Of a stretch of DNA of 8,846 nucleotides, positions 1 through 7,696 are shown in pieces. Below the pieces are notes generated by a model. It saw only the letters and a list, made by a program, of their open reading frames with translations. It was not told where the DNA came from and ran no database searches. Position numbers and translations under genes: made by a program. The DNA comes from Candidatus Cloacimonadota bacterium (lineage in GTDB: Bacteria; Cloacimonadota; Cloacimonadia; Cloacimonadales; WRIO01). Location of the stretch: positions 1 to 8,846 of the forward strand of contig JALNXV010000130.1 of the NCBI GenBank assembly GCA_023230175.1. Direction: 5' to 3'. Numbering within the stretch: position 1 is the stretch's first letter; every line of letters begins with the position of its first letter.

Positions 1-1628
1 CCGGGTTAAAAACCATTACAGGCACAGACATTACAAAAGATGTAATTACTATAGATTTTACCCGTTTTGTGACTATTGATGGAGATTATAACGGAGAAAA
101 ATCTCTTAAGTTTATCAATAATAGTACATTAAAATATGCTATAAATGTAATTAATAGTTCAGGTAACTTCTCATTAACTAATTGTATTATACAAACTAAT
201 GCAAAAGCTGTTTATATACTAAATAATCCAAATGTTTTAATCTCATATTGTGACATACAAATAAATGAAGATGCGGGATATGCTTATGGTGTAAACGCTA
301 GTAATATAGTAAATCTACAACTCTTCAATAATAATATTTATTTACAAGAAACACAAACAACTAGTAGATATGTCAATGGTATATATATTGTTTCAAGTAT
401 ATCATCAAATTCAAGTGTTTACAACAACATAATTTACCTTAAATCGAACACAATGAATGAACACAGAGGAATAAGTTTCATCGGCAATGATCAAGCTGAT
501 GCTTATGTATATCATAATACAGTTTATATTGATGGTAATATACCGGACAATGGAGGCAATATTGCATATTCAGTATGTTTTTATCATCAAAAAAATCCTT
601 TAGCCGGCAAAACATTAAATGTTAAAAACAATATTTTTATAAATAACAAAACTCGTACAAGTTCAGGCTATAAGGTTGCGGTAATAAGAATCAGTGATAT
701 TACAGATTTTAATAGTTATAATATAGATAATAATATATATAATGGTAATCCTATAGCTTATTTTAACAATAGTGAAAAAACAAATCTTACAGACTGGCAA
801 TCAGCTTGGGAAAACACTAAAGATACTAATTCGAAAGTAGTCAATCCTGATTTTATATCATTAATTAATCCAATAAACTTACACCTATCAGATTTAGATG
901 ATTATTCTGTTTATTATGGTGAAAATGTTAATATAGAATTTGATTATGATGGAGACACTCGTAACGCTTCAACTCCTTTTATTGGTGCTGATGAAGTTTT
1001 TATTGATGACACCTTACCTGTTGAATTATCATCCTTTACTGTTAATGCAACAAATAGTTCTACCTTAAAAATTTGTTGGAGTACAGAATCTGAATCCAAT
1101 CTAATAGGTTATCATATTTTAAGAAACATTAGCTCAGACATAAGTACAGCAAAAAGAATAAACGCAAATTATATCAATGCAAACAATACACCAAATACGT
1201 CTCATTACGAATTCTCGGACAATGATATTGTTTTTAATACTGCATATCACTATTGGTTGCAAACAATCGAATATGATGGAACCATACAATATTTTGGCCC
1301 AATTACAGGAAAGTCAGCTGATTCAACTCAAGAAGTAATTGTTTTACCTTTTGAGACAAAATTAGGATTTGCTTACCCTAATCCTTTTAATCCCAGTACA
1401 ACCATCGATTTTAATCTTGCTGAAGATAATAATGTAAAAATTGAAATATACAATATCAAGGGTCAAAAAGTTAAAACTTTGATTGATGAATATCGTCAAG
1501 CTGGAAATCATCATATAATATGGGATGGACAAGATAACTTAAATCATAATTGTTCCAATGGCTTATACTTCTATAAAATGCAAACAAATAATTATGTCAA
1601 TATAAAAAAAGTAATGCTTTTAAAGTAA
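1..1628 (+). CDS. Secreted beta-helix protein with T9SS C-terminal sorting domain (5'-partial)
   Basis: This is the C-terminal part of a large exported protein. The frame is open to the left edge (first full codon at 3), so the GTG at 69 is an internal valine and the true start and signal peptide lie outside the window. Counting from that valine as 1, residues ~1-260 are Asn/Ile/Tyr-rich with recurrent short strands (NNNIYL, NNIIYL, HNTVYI, NNIFIN, NNIYNG), the pattern of a right-handed parallel beta-helix. Residues ~286-310 hold the FDYDGDTR...FIGADEV motif that often closes such helices. Residues ~316-415 (LPVELSSFTV...CWSTESESNLIGYHILR) look like a fibronectin III-like domain. Residues ~436-519 (YPNPFNPSTTI...VKIEIYNIKGQKVKTL...GLYFYKM...KKVMLLK) are a FlgD-like type IX secretion sorting domain. 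Such domains are normally cleaved as the protein is delivered to the cell surface. No catalytic residues are recognisable; adhesin or surface-layer-like roles are guesses. Confidence 0.85.
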   Translation, partial: GLKTITGTDITKDVITIDFTRFVTIDGDYNGEKSLKFINNSTLKYAINVINSSGNFSLTNCIIQTNAKAVYILNNPNVLISYCDIQINEDAGYAYGVNASNIVNLQLFNNNIYLQETQTTSRYVNGIYIVSSISSNSSVYNNIIYLKSNTMNEHRGISFIGNDQADAYVYHNTVYIDGNIPDNGGNIAYSVCFYHQKNPLAGKTLNVKNNIFINNKTRTSSGYKVAVIRISDITDFNSYNIDNNIYNGNPIAYFNNSEKTNLTDWQSAWENTKDTNSKVVNPDFISLINPINLHLSDLDDYSVYYGENVNIEFDYDGDTRNASTPFIGADEVFIDDTLPVELSSFTVNATNSSTLKICWSTESESNLIGYHILRNISSDISTAKRINANYINANNTPNTSHYEFSDNDIVFNTAYHYWLQTIEYDGTIQYFGPITGKSADSTQEVIVLPFETKLGFAYPNPFNPSTTIDFNLAEDNNVKIEIYNIKGQKVKTLIDEYRQAGNHHIIWDGQDNLNHNCSNGLYFYKMQTNNYVNIKKVMLLK

Positions 1629-1755
1629 ATTAGCTTAGATAAATCTTATTGGTTTGTAGAATTGTAAACAATCTAGTAGATAAGTCTCTGTCAGACAGAA
1701 GTTCAAAAATAATTTAATTTTACCTTTCTACAAGACTACCGGGTAATATCAAATA

Positions 1756-1788
1756 CGGCTCAGAATTATATCTGAGCCGATTTATTTT
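1756..1788. terminator. Stem-loop terminator between convergent genes
   Basis: A 9-bp perfect stem (CGGCTCAGA at 1756-1764 with TCTGAGCCG at 1771-1779) has a 6-nt loop and is followed on the + strand by ATTTATTTTA, a good Rho-independent tail. It lies 128 bp after the stop of the sorting-domain gene. Read on the - strand, where it follows the alcohol dehydrogenase stop at 1821, the tail is weaker (TATTTGATATT). It may therefore act in both directions but is best for the + strand gene. Confidence 0.75.
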
Positions 1789-1820
1789 AGGCTATATCAA
1801 CAAAAGGCTATAATAATATT

Positions 1821-2915
1821 TTAATGGTTTAATTGGAGATAAAGTTTTTTGAGTTGTTCTTCATTAACTTTAACCGGAGTGATTGCCATATTTCTGGAAT
1901 TTAATACTTCAGGTATTCGGGCAGTTAAAAATTCTTCTGTAATATGATGTTCAAATTTTAGGTCTAATTTATCTAACCAGTTAAAAAAGTCTTGTTTATT
2001 AATTCTTAAGTATTCAAAAAGCTTATTTAATCTATTGTCAAGGTGAGGTTCATAAAAATTCATCATATTTTTCATTACAACACCATTTGCCATTCCGTGA
2101 GAAAGTCCATATACAGTAGTTAGAGGATATCCGATTGAATGCTGTAAGGTTGTTGATGAGTGAGCAATAACCATTCCTCCATAAGTTGAGGCAAGCATTA
2201 AGTTTTCTCTAAATTGATAATTGTCAGGTTCTTCTAAGCAAGGGAGTAGATAATTATAAATAAGTTCAATACCTTTAAATATTAGTGGTTGTAAGAAATC
2301 AGCGTGATTAAGAGAATAAATACCTTCAAGTAAATGGCTTAAGGCATCTACCGCCGTATCTCTGGTTATATGTTTATTGGCTGAAATAGTATATTTAGGA
2401 TCAATAAATGATATTTTAGGAAACATTAATGGAGAGCCAAATCCTGCCTTAATTTGAGTTTCGTTGTTTGTTAAAACGCTATAAGGAGTAACTTCTGAAC
2501 CGGTTCCGGAAGTCGTAGGAATAGCAATCAGAGGTAAAGCAGATTTATGTAATGAATTATCAAAAATATTGTTTTTATTGAGATTATTTGCATACATTAA
2601 TGAGATAGCTTTTGCTGCATCGAGTGGGCTTCCTCCGCCTATAGCAATAATAAAATCACAATTATTTTGTTTTAAGATAAGAGAGCCTTTTTCTATGCTT
2701 GAGATATTAGGGTTTTCAGTGATTTCATTAAATAAAATAAATTCTATTGATAGAGTATTTAAGGCTTCAAGCAAATCATCCAAAGCTCCTGATTTTTTTG
2801 CTGAATGTTTACCGGTTACAATGAATGCTTTTTTTCCAAACGAACTAAGTTCTTTTTTATTTTCTTTAATTGAATTTTTACCAAAGTGTATTTTTACGGG
2901 TATATTGAAATACAT
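1821..2915 (-). CDS. Iron-containing (group III) alcohol dehydrogenase
   Basis: This is a cytoplasmic NAD(P)-dependent oxidoreductase of the Fe-ADH family (PF00465), interconverting alcohols and aldehydes or ketones. The fold signatures are in order: the dinucleotide-binding GGGSPLDAAK (residues 93-102), PTTSGTGSE (133-141) and IDPKY (171-175). The metal ligands are the classic set Asp190, His194, His259 and His273, with the same spacing as in lactaldehyde reductase FucO, so it looks catalytically intact. The residue after the first strand is Gly35 (IVTGK) where FucO has Asp39; by that comparison NADP(H) use is possible, which is inference. At 364 residues it is slightly shorter than the usual 380-390. 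The ATG is preceded by a strong AAAGGAGA site. It is the last gene of the - strand cluster, 11 bp after the acetyltransferase. Butanol dehydrogenase-like and hydroxybutyrate dehydrogenase-like subfamilies both remain open, and the substrate cannot be told from sequence. Confidence 0.93.
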   Translation of the reverse strand: MYFNIPVKIHFGKNSIKENKKELSSFGKKAFIVTGKHSAKKSGALDDLLEALNTLSIEFILFNEITENPNISSIEKGSLILKQNNCDFIIAIGGGSPLDAAKAISLMYANNLNKNNIFDNSLHKSALPLIAIPTTSGTGSEVTPYSVLTNNETQIKAGFGSPLMFPKISFIDPKYTISANKHITRDTAVDALSHLLEGIYSLNHADFLQPLIFKGIELIYNYLLPCLEEPDNYQFRENLMLASTYGGMVIAHSSTTLQHSIGYPLTTVYGLSHGMANGVVMKNMMNFYEPHLDNRLNKLFEYLRINKQDFFNWLDKLDLKFEHHITEEFLTARIPEVLNSRNMAITPVKVNEEQLKKLYLQLNH

Positions 2916-2920
2916 TGTTT

Positions 2921-2928
2921 TCTCCTTT
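2921..2928 (-). promoter_or_regulatory. Shine-Dalgarno of the alcohol dehydrogenase, overlapping the upstream stop
   Basis: On the - strand AAAGGAGA lies 5 bases before the ATG at 2915. Its first two bases are part of the TAA stop (2927-2929) of the acetyltransferase gene. Ribosomes ending on the upstream gene therefore cover this site, which favours coupled translation. Confidence 0.75.
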
Positions 2929-3346
2929 AATTAATATCTCTTCTAATCATAGTTATAAAACTATCAAGTATTTTAAATCCGTTTTTTAGATATAGGTTTT
3001 TTGCTATTTGGTTATTTTTATTAACTTCTAATTTTAATTGTAGCTTATATTCTTTTGAAAACTCTTTTGCTTTATCTATTAATAGTTGAGCAATTCCTTT
3101 ATTTTGAAATTCGGGTAAAACTGCCATATGGTGCAAATGTAATCTTCTATAATCAGAAGTAAGCCAACAAGTTGCAATAATATTATCGTTATTGAGAGCG
3201 GTTAAAAAGACAGCATTTTTTTCAAGAGTGGCCATTATATTTTCAAAGCTGTCACAACGTTCCGGGTTTGAGATACCGGTCACTTTCCAAATTTTAACAA
3301 TTTTTTGATAGATTTGTTTATTAAAATCTGTAGATATTGTAATCAT
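2927..3346 (-). CDS. GNAT family N-acetyltransferase
   Basis: This is a compact single-domain acetyl-CoA-dependent N-acetyltransferase of 139 residues, a typical size for stand-alone GNAT proteins. Motif A is seen as LHHMAVLPEFQNKGIAQLLIDKA (residues 71-93, with the pyrophosphate-binding QNKGIA loop at 81-86). Motif B is LEVNKNNQIAKNLYLKNGF (106-124), which includes the conserved Asn112 and Tyr119. There is no signal peptide or membrane segment, so it is cytoplasmic. The substrate (small amine, antibiotic or protein N-terminus) cannot be assigned. Its ATG comes one base after the TGA of the flavin reductase-like gene (TGA-A-ATG) and has no clear Shine-Dalgarno of its own, only AAAAGA, so translation by coupling or reinitiation is likely. 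It sits fourth of five in the - strand cluster. Confidence 0.9.
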   Translation of the reverse strand: MITISTDFNKQIYQKIVKIWKVTGISNPERCDSFENIMATLEKNAVFLTALNNDNIIATCWLTSDYRRLHLHHMAVLPEFQNKGIAQLLIDKAKEFSKEYKLQLKLEVNKNNQIAKNLYLKNGFKILDSFITMIRRDIN

Positions 3347-3347
3347 T

Positions 3348-3830
3348 TCAATCTTTTAAAGGGTAATATATTGCCAGTTCTTTATCAGCATTAGCCCATA
3401 CGTATTTAACTTCTCCAACAAAAATAGTATGGTCTCCTGATTTTATTTGTCCTGTAATTTGACATTCAAAATTTGCAACAGCGTCATCTAAAATAGGTAA
3501 TTTATTTAATCTACCCGGCATCCAATTAATATCTAATATATTAAATTTATCAAAATCTCTTCCTGAATGTGATCCACAATATTTTACAATATTTTTCATT
3601 TCATCTGAAGGAAAGACAAGATTAAAAAACCTATTTTCTTGTAAGCATTCGTAACTATAGCGTGTATGTCCGATGGAAATCGCAAACATTGGAGGCTCAA
3701 TAGATGTTCTCATATACCATTCTAAAGTAATTAAATTATATATGTTTTCTTTAGCACGAACAACTGCCAAGGCTACTCTTGTTGGAGATTTTATAATTTT
3801 TAAAGCTTCAACATAACTTACTAATTCCAT
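3348..3830 (-). CDS. Flavin reductase-like FMN-binding split-barrel protein
   Basis: This 160-residue cytoplasmic protein matches the flavin reductase-like domain (PF01613). Recognisable blocks are NLITLEWYMRTSIEPPMFAISIG (residues 32-54; the N...T...W...S..PP core that lines the flavin site), YSYECLQENRFFNLVFPS (58-75), CGSHSGRDFDKF (85-96, the SGRD.DKF motif) and the terminal GDHTIFVGEV (132-141). Members reduce free FMN/FAD with NAD(P)H or carry tightly bound FMN as electron carriers (flavoredoxin-like). Which of these applies here cannot be told. A strong AAAAGGAGT ribosome site lies about 5 bases before the ATG and supports the start. It begins 33 bp after the propeller gene and is followed after one base by the acetyltransferase. 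Confidence 0.88.
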   Translation of the reverse strand: MELVSYVEALKIIKSPTRVALAVVRAKENIYNLITLEWYMRTSIEPPMFAISIGHTRYSYECLQENRFFNLVFPSDEMKNIVKYCGSHSGRDFDKFNILDINWMPGRLNKLPILDDAVANFECQITGQIKSGDHTIFVGEVKYVWANADKELAIYYPLKD

Positions 3831-3863
3831 ATTTACTCCTTTTCATAAATAACTCTATATATA

Positions 3864-6695
3864 TTATTGTGTGTCAAAAATATTCAATGTTTCTAATTTT
3901 TCTAATAATTCATTCATTTTTTTAGTTTTTGACTCAAACTCATAGCAAAGAATAGTCTGTAATAAATTTAAACAAGCAAATTTTTTCACGTCAATATAAT
4001 GATAAGCAAAGATTGAAGATTCAGTTAAGATAATTAAGCGATTTGATTGGGGAGACACGACAATTTTTTGTATCGTTTCGTTAATATTGAAGGTTTTTAA
4101 AAGCAATTTAGTTTGATAATTATAAACCAAAACTTTTTTGTCTGATGCTACAGCTATATATGGATAATCTTTAAAAAATTTGAAATCAACAATTTTGGTT
4201 TGAGTTTTTATCGTAAAAATATGTTGTACTTCATTAAAATTATATAGAGTAATTCTATCATTTTTATCTTTATCTTGTAGTTTAATAGCGAAATAATTAC
4301 AATGAAATGAAAAATCTACTTTACTTATCTCTGATTCAGTTTTTTGAGAATATATTTTATTACCTGTTTCAATGTCATATACTTGAAGCTCATTATTCCA
4401 TCTATCACTGAGTGAGATGAATATATGTCTTTCATCATTTGATATACACAGGTTTTTTATAGTTTGTTCAAAGGAAAGTCTATTTTCTTCTAAGGTCTCT
4501 AAATTTACCATTAGCAATTCAAATGAAGAATGTGCTAAAAGTATTCGATTATTATAAGACAAGATTGCGTTATTTACAAAATATTTAAAGACATATTTAT
4601 AGATAATAGTTTTATCTGATAATGAAAAGACTTTTAAATCTTTATTGATAAAAAAAACATTGTAATCTTTTTTTGTAGATAGTAGAAATTTTGAATCATC
4701 CGTAGTTAATGTATAGTCAGATGTTTTTGTATTGTTGTTAGTATCAATCAGGGATAAGTTATTGTTAGACATTAAGCAAGCAACGGTGTTTGTGTTTTCA
4801 ATAAATTCAAAATCCTTAACATTATAAATTTTATTGGATTCATTTTTATGTAATTTATTTATATTACAATAAATAAATTCATTATTATTGGCAATAAATC
4901 CTATCTTCATTCCATTTTTAGAGTATTTACAAGAATTAATTATTGTAAATCCTGAATGTACGCAATCGTTAATCCAAAAAGATTCTTGTTTTAAAAAATC
5001 TATAAGTAAATCTTGATCAACCACAATCCCTTTTTTAGTAATAAAACGATAATAGTAAAATTTTAAAAGATTATCATTAAAATCTATTTTTGTTTTCTTT
5101 AAATATTGAGCCCATGCCGGATCTTGTGAATCATTCATATAATAAAGAATTGCGAGTTTAACTTCATTTTCTTCGGTTTTAATTAAGATATTTCCTAAAA
5201 TCTCAGTTAGTTTTGGATTAGTTTTTTCAGTTTCGGAAAGCATTGATAAGGTAAAGATGAAGTCTTGATATTTTATTAAAGCATTTTTTCTCAAATCAGC
5301 CATAGTTTTAAGCTTCTCAATAGCTTTTTCATTTGATAACATATACAATAATCTTGCTTGATGTTCATCAATTTTGTCCATTGCATTGTTGATGTCTCTA
5401 ACGACTGCTGTTTCTGAAGTAAAAGAATATAGATCGACTATGCAAGCCTTGGGTTGGCTTTTTATTGATATAAAATCATTGCAAATCAAGTTATCATCTA
5501 ATTTAAAAGCATATTTTCTTAAAAATTTTAAATTATTATATTTTTTTAAGAAAGCAAGGTGTCTGATATGTTTTTTAATTGTATCTTGAGCATTAACTTC
5601 TTTTTGGGAATAATCAAAATCAGAGTCATAAAATCCATCCATATACTCAGAATCATTGATGATTTCGTCTAAGAAAATACTTGCATCATCAAGCATTTCT
5701 TCAAAGCGAGTATTATCAATTAAAAACGCTAAAATTGCTTTCTTAAAAATAAAGTTATCAAAAGCTTCTTGAAAAATTTCATCAAATAATGGATTAAATT
5801 CTTTTAATTCAAGAGTAACAGAATCCTGTACCGCTGCATAATAATTTTCTATTGAGGGGAATCTATTTCTAAATTTTGGTATATCAATATATTCATCTAT
5901 TCCATAAATCCACATTAGCAGATATAGCCTTTGCTTGTCTGAACATAAATAAAAGATATGATGTATTACAAATTCATTGATTACCAATATGTTAATAAAC
6001 CTATTCCAAAAAGTTATAAATTCTGTAAAACTATAAGAATCAGTCTTTTTTATATAGTAATCTATTAAATCAATATGTCTATCTGCTAGTTTTGAGTTTC
6101 TGTTTTCAGTAGGATTATGCACAAGAGTGGAATCAATTTCATCTAACCAAAGGACATCTTCAAATGATAATTTTTGATATTCTTGAGCAATAAATTCTAA
6201 AAGATAGTTCTTATAATTACTATTTAACATATATTTTATAGTATGATTATTCTTGTGGCTTATGATGCTTTTTATTGATAAATTAATAGCTTTGGATGGG
6301 AAATCCTTAAATAATTGAACTAATTTTTTTTCTTCATTAACGTATTTATTAATAAAGTACTCAATTATTAATTCTTGAAAATTTGATTCTATTAACAACA
6401 GTAAAAATGTATCTTCTTGTTTCTCAACTAAAGAACTTATTATTTCTTGTTGAATTTTTTCAGTAAAAAATTGAAAATTTTCTTGTAAAAACTTCTTATT
6501 AGCTTGAAGTTTTTTAAAAAGATATTCACTTAATAAATGATTCTTTTCGCTTTGAAATATTTTAATTATTTCCACATCTGCTTGTAAGCTAATTAATTGT
6601 TTTACAATCTTATCTTTTAAAGCAAGGTCTTTAGTTTCTAAATATAGTTGTAATAATTTATCCGGTTTGTTTTTTGCAATTACATAAGAAAGCAT
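3864..6695 (-). CDS. Large protein: helical-repeat N-terminus and WD40-like beta-propeller C-terminus, function unknown
   Basis: This 943-residue protein has no signal peptide or membrane helix, so it is probably cytoplasmic. I do not recognise the family. Residues ~1-580 are strongly helical, rich in Leu/Ile/Phe/Lys/Glu, and read like alpha/alpha solenoid repeats (HEAT/ARM-like), with a very acidic loop at 349-362 (SEYMDGFYDSDFDY). Residues ~587-904 contain about eight successive blade-like units of hydrophobic strand, N/D-containing turn, strand and a final aromatic strand: near 587, 626, 661, 707, 746, 790, 835 and 875. Examples are IKNLCISNDERHIFISLS...LQVYDIETGNK (746-780) and IVDFKFFKDYPYIAVASDKKVLVYNYQTK (835-863). 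This fits a 7- or 8-bladed WD40-like propeller. The tail at 908-943 is a predicted amphipathic helix. No catalytic motif, Walker box or metal site is seen, so a scaffold or sensor role is inferred. The ATG has AGGA 8 bases upstream and lies 19 bp after the secreted YfaP-like gene. Confidence 0.85.
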   Translation of the reverse strand: MLSYVIAKNKPDKLLQLYLETKDLALKDKIVKQLISLQADVEIIKIFQSEKNHLLSEYLFKKLQANKKFLQENFQFFTEKIQQEIISSLVEKQEDTFLLLLIESNFQELIIEYFINKYVNEEKKLVQLFKDFPSKAINLSIKSIISHKNNHTIKYMLNSNYKNYLLEFIAQEYQKLSFEDVLWLDEIDSTLVHNPTENRNSKLADRHIDLIDYYIKKTDSYSFTEFITFWNRFINILVINEFVIHHIFYLCSDKQRLYLLMWIYGIDEYIDIPKFRNRFPSIENYYAAVQDSVTLELKEFNPLFDEIFQEAFDNFIFKKAILAFLIDNTRFEEMLDDASIFLDEIINDSEYMDGFYDSDFDYSQKEVNAQDTIKKHIRHLAFLKKYNNLKFLRKYAFKLDDNLICNDFISIKSQPKACIVDLYSFTSETAVVRDINNAMDKIDEHQARLLYMLSNEKAIEKLKTMADLRKNALIKYQDFIFTLSMLSETEKTNPKLTEILGNILIKTEENEVKLAILYYMNDSQDPAWAQYLKKTKIDFNDNLLKFYYYRFITKKGIVVDQDLLIDFLKQESFWINDCVHSGFTIINSCKYSKNGMKIGFIANNNEFIYCNINKLHKNESNKIYNVKDFEFIENTNTVACLMSNNNLSLIDTNNNTKTSDYTLTTDDSKFLLSTKKDYNVFFINKDLKVFSLSDKTIIYKYVFKYFVNNAILSYNNRILLAHSSFELLMVNLETLEENRLSFEQTIKNLCISNDERHIFISLSDRWNNELQVYDIETGNKIYSQKTESEISKVDFSFHCNYFAIKLQDKDKNDRITLYNFNEVQHIFTIKTQTKIVDFKFFKDYPYIAVASDKKVLVYNYQTKLLLKTFNINETIQKIVVSPQSNRLIILTESSIFAYHYIDVKKFACLNLLQTILCYEFESKTKKMNELLEKLETLNIFDTQ

Positions 6696-6714
6696 TAAGT
6701 TATCCTGTATTTAT

Positions 6715-7491
6715 TTATTTTATATTATCCTCAAGTATTATTTCTGCGTTTACAATTTTAAACACATTCCATTTGCGTCCGGCTTGATTTGATTTAATTT
6801 TATAAATCCTTAATAATTTACCTTCTGCATATATTTTAACACTAGCTTTTGAATTTGCAAGTGTTAAAGATTTATTCTTGTTACGATTTGTATAATCGTA
6901 AACATAGTACTCATAAACAGCGCCTTTGTCAATCTGTTGAACTGTTATCGTTTCAGGACCGTAACCATTCATATCATCTCTGTCTAAACGACCGGCTCCG
7001 TCTGACAATACCTTCATATCTCGGTAGGATATGTGATATTCATCAACCTTAACGAAATGAGCATCTAAGTCTCTTGGTTCTTTATCCCAATCCAAAACAA
7101 TTCTAAAATTTTGTATATCCATATTTGGAGACACGCTAAAACGATTAAAGACAATCGTTCCAACCATTATTTCAACTCCAAAATCAGATGTAATATAGCC
7201 ATCTTTTTTGAAAATTACTTGCTGTATATAATTATCGTTTAGGGGTAAAAACTCTATTTTGCCTTGATTATCTGTAATAAATTCACCATTGTCCACTAAA
7301 GTAACGTTTGCATTTTGAGTCGCTTCTCCTGTTAGTGCATCAAAAAAATATAATCTTAAAGTGCCGGATTCTATTTCTTTAAAAGCATCATCAAATTTGG
7401 TGTTTGCTATATCTCTTTGAGATTGACAAAATAAAAAAGTTGAGAAATATAATAATATTAAAATTATATAACAAATCCTGCTTTTAAGCAT
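6715..7491 (-). CDS. Exported protein with carboxypeptidase-regulatory-like and YfaP/DUF2135-like domains
   Basis: This 258-residue protein starts with a clear signal peptide (Lys3/Arg5, hydrophobic residues 7-21). Cys22 in FLFC-QSQ could be a lipidation site, but Phe at -1 is atypical of a lipobox, so ordinary cleavage is equally possible. Residues ~44-115 (LRLYFFDALTGEATQNANVTLVDNGEFITDNQGKIEF...FKKDGYI) resemble the small beta-sandwich carboxypeptidase regulatory-like domain. Residues ~128-252 (FRIVLDWDKEPRDLDAHF...GAGRLDRDDMNGYGPETITV...GAVYEYYVYDYTNR...ASVKIYAEGKL) resemble the YfaP/DUF2135 domain, with its usual L.W....DLD.H, GRLD.D...GYGPE and Y.YYV.DY motifs. No enzymatic activity is known for that domain. 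The start has GGAGG four bases upstream and a matching promoter, so this is the first gene of the - strand cluster. Domain naming is from memory of motifs, not a search. Confidence 0.75.
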   Translation of the reverse strand: MLKSRICYIILILLYFSTFLFCQSQRDIANTKFDDAFKEIESGTLRLYFFDALTGEATQNANVTLVDNGEFITDNQGKIEFLPLNDNYIQQVIFKKDGYITSDFGVEIMVGTIVFNRFSVSPNMDIQNFRIVLDWDKEPRDLDAHFVKVDEYHISYRDMKVLSDGAGRLDRDDMNGYGPETITVQQIDKGAVYEYYVYDYTNRNKNKSLTLANSKASVKIYAEGKLLRIYKIKSNQAGRKWNVFKIVNAEIILEDNIK

Positions 7492-7518
7492 TTTTCCTCC
7501 AAACGATTTACTTTATAC

Positions 7519-7546
7519 ATTTTATATTTTTGCTTAGTATTGTCAA
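7519..7546 (-). promoter_or_regulatory. Sigma70-like promoter of the - strand cluster
   Basis: On the - strand a perfect -35 box TTGACA (7541-7546) and a -10 box TAAAAT (7519-7524, 5 of 6 to TATAAT) are separated by 16 bp. Transcription would begin near 7512, giving a leader of about 20 nt that contains the GGAGG site at 7496-7500. No operator or riboswitch is visible in so short a leader. Confidence 0.65.
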
Positions 7547-7594
7547 TTAGTTTTTTATAAAAAATCAATATAATTACTATGAGCAAACTTTAAC

Positions 7595-7630
7595 CGACCT
7601 CCAAGATGCTTTAAAGCATCTTGGAGGTCG
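7595..7630. repeat. Perfect 36-bp palindrome
   Basis: The left half CGACCTCCAAGATGCTTT (7595-7612) is followed directly by its exact reverse complement (7613-7630), giving an 18-bp stem with no spacer. On the + strand CTTGTTATTTT follows, which is terminator-like, but no + strand gene ends nearby. The element lies only 49 bp upstream of the -35 box of the - strand promoter. Its form is that of a dispersed intergenic repeat; family membership needs a genome search. Confidence 0.85.
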
Positions 7631-7696
7631 CTTGTTATTTTCTTGAGTGAACATCTTACTTGCACTTTTGATTTGTTGTGTAAGTATCCTTGTTTG

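Noticed and set aside
69..71. GTG at 69 as the start of the secreted protein
   Set aside because: The frame is open and protein-like (TITGTDITKDVITIDFTRF) to the window edge, there is no ribosome site, and no signal peptide follows.
2569..2934. 121-codon + strand open frame inside the alcohol dehydrogenase gene
   Set aside because: It lies antisense to a clear Fe-ADH gene with intact motifs; it is a shadow of that gene's codon use and resembles no protein.
3849..3877. Possible second promoter before the flavin reductase gene (TTGACA at 3872-3877, - strand)
   Set aside because: The TTGACA is the coding end of the upstream gene, and the hexamer 17 bp on (AGTTAT) matches the -10 consensus at only 3 of 6 positions.
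5374..5589. 71-codon + strand open frame inside the propeller-protein gene
   Set aside because: It is antisense to the 943-residue gene, short, and has no ribosome site or recognisable feature.
6849..7052. 67-codon + strand open frame inside the YfaP-like gene
   Set aside because: It is antisense to a gene with a clear signal peptide and conserved domain motifs.
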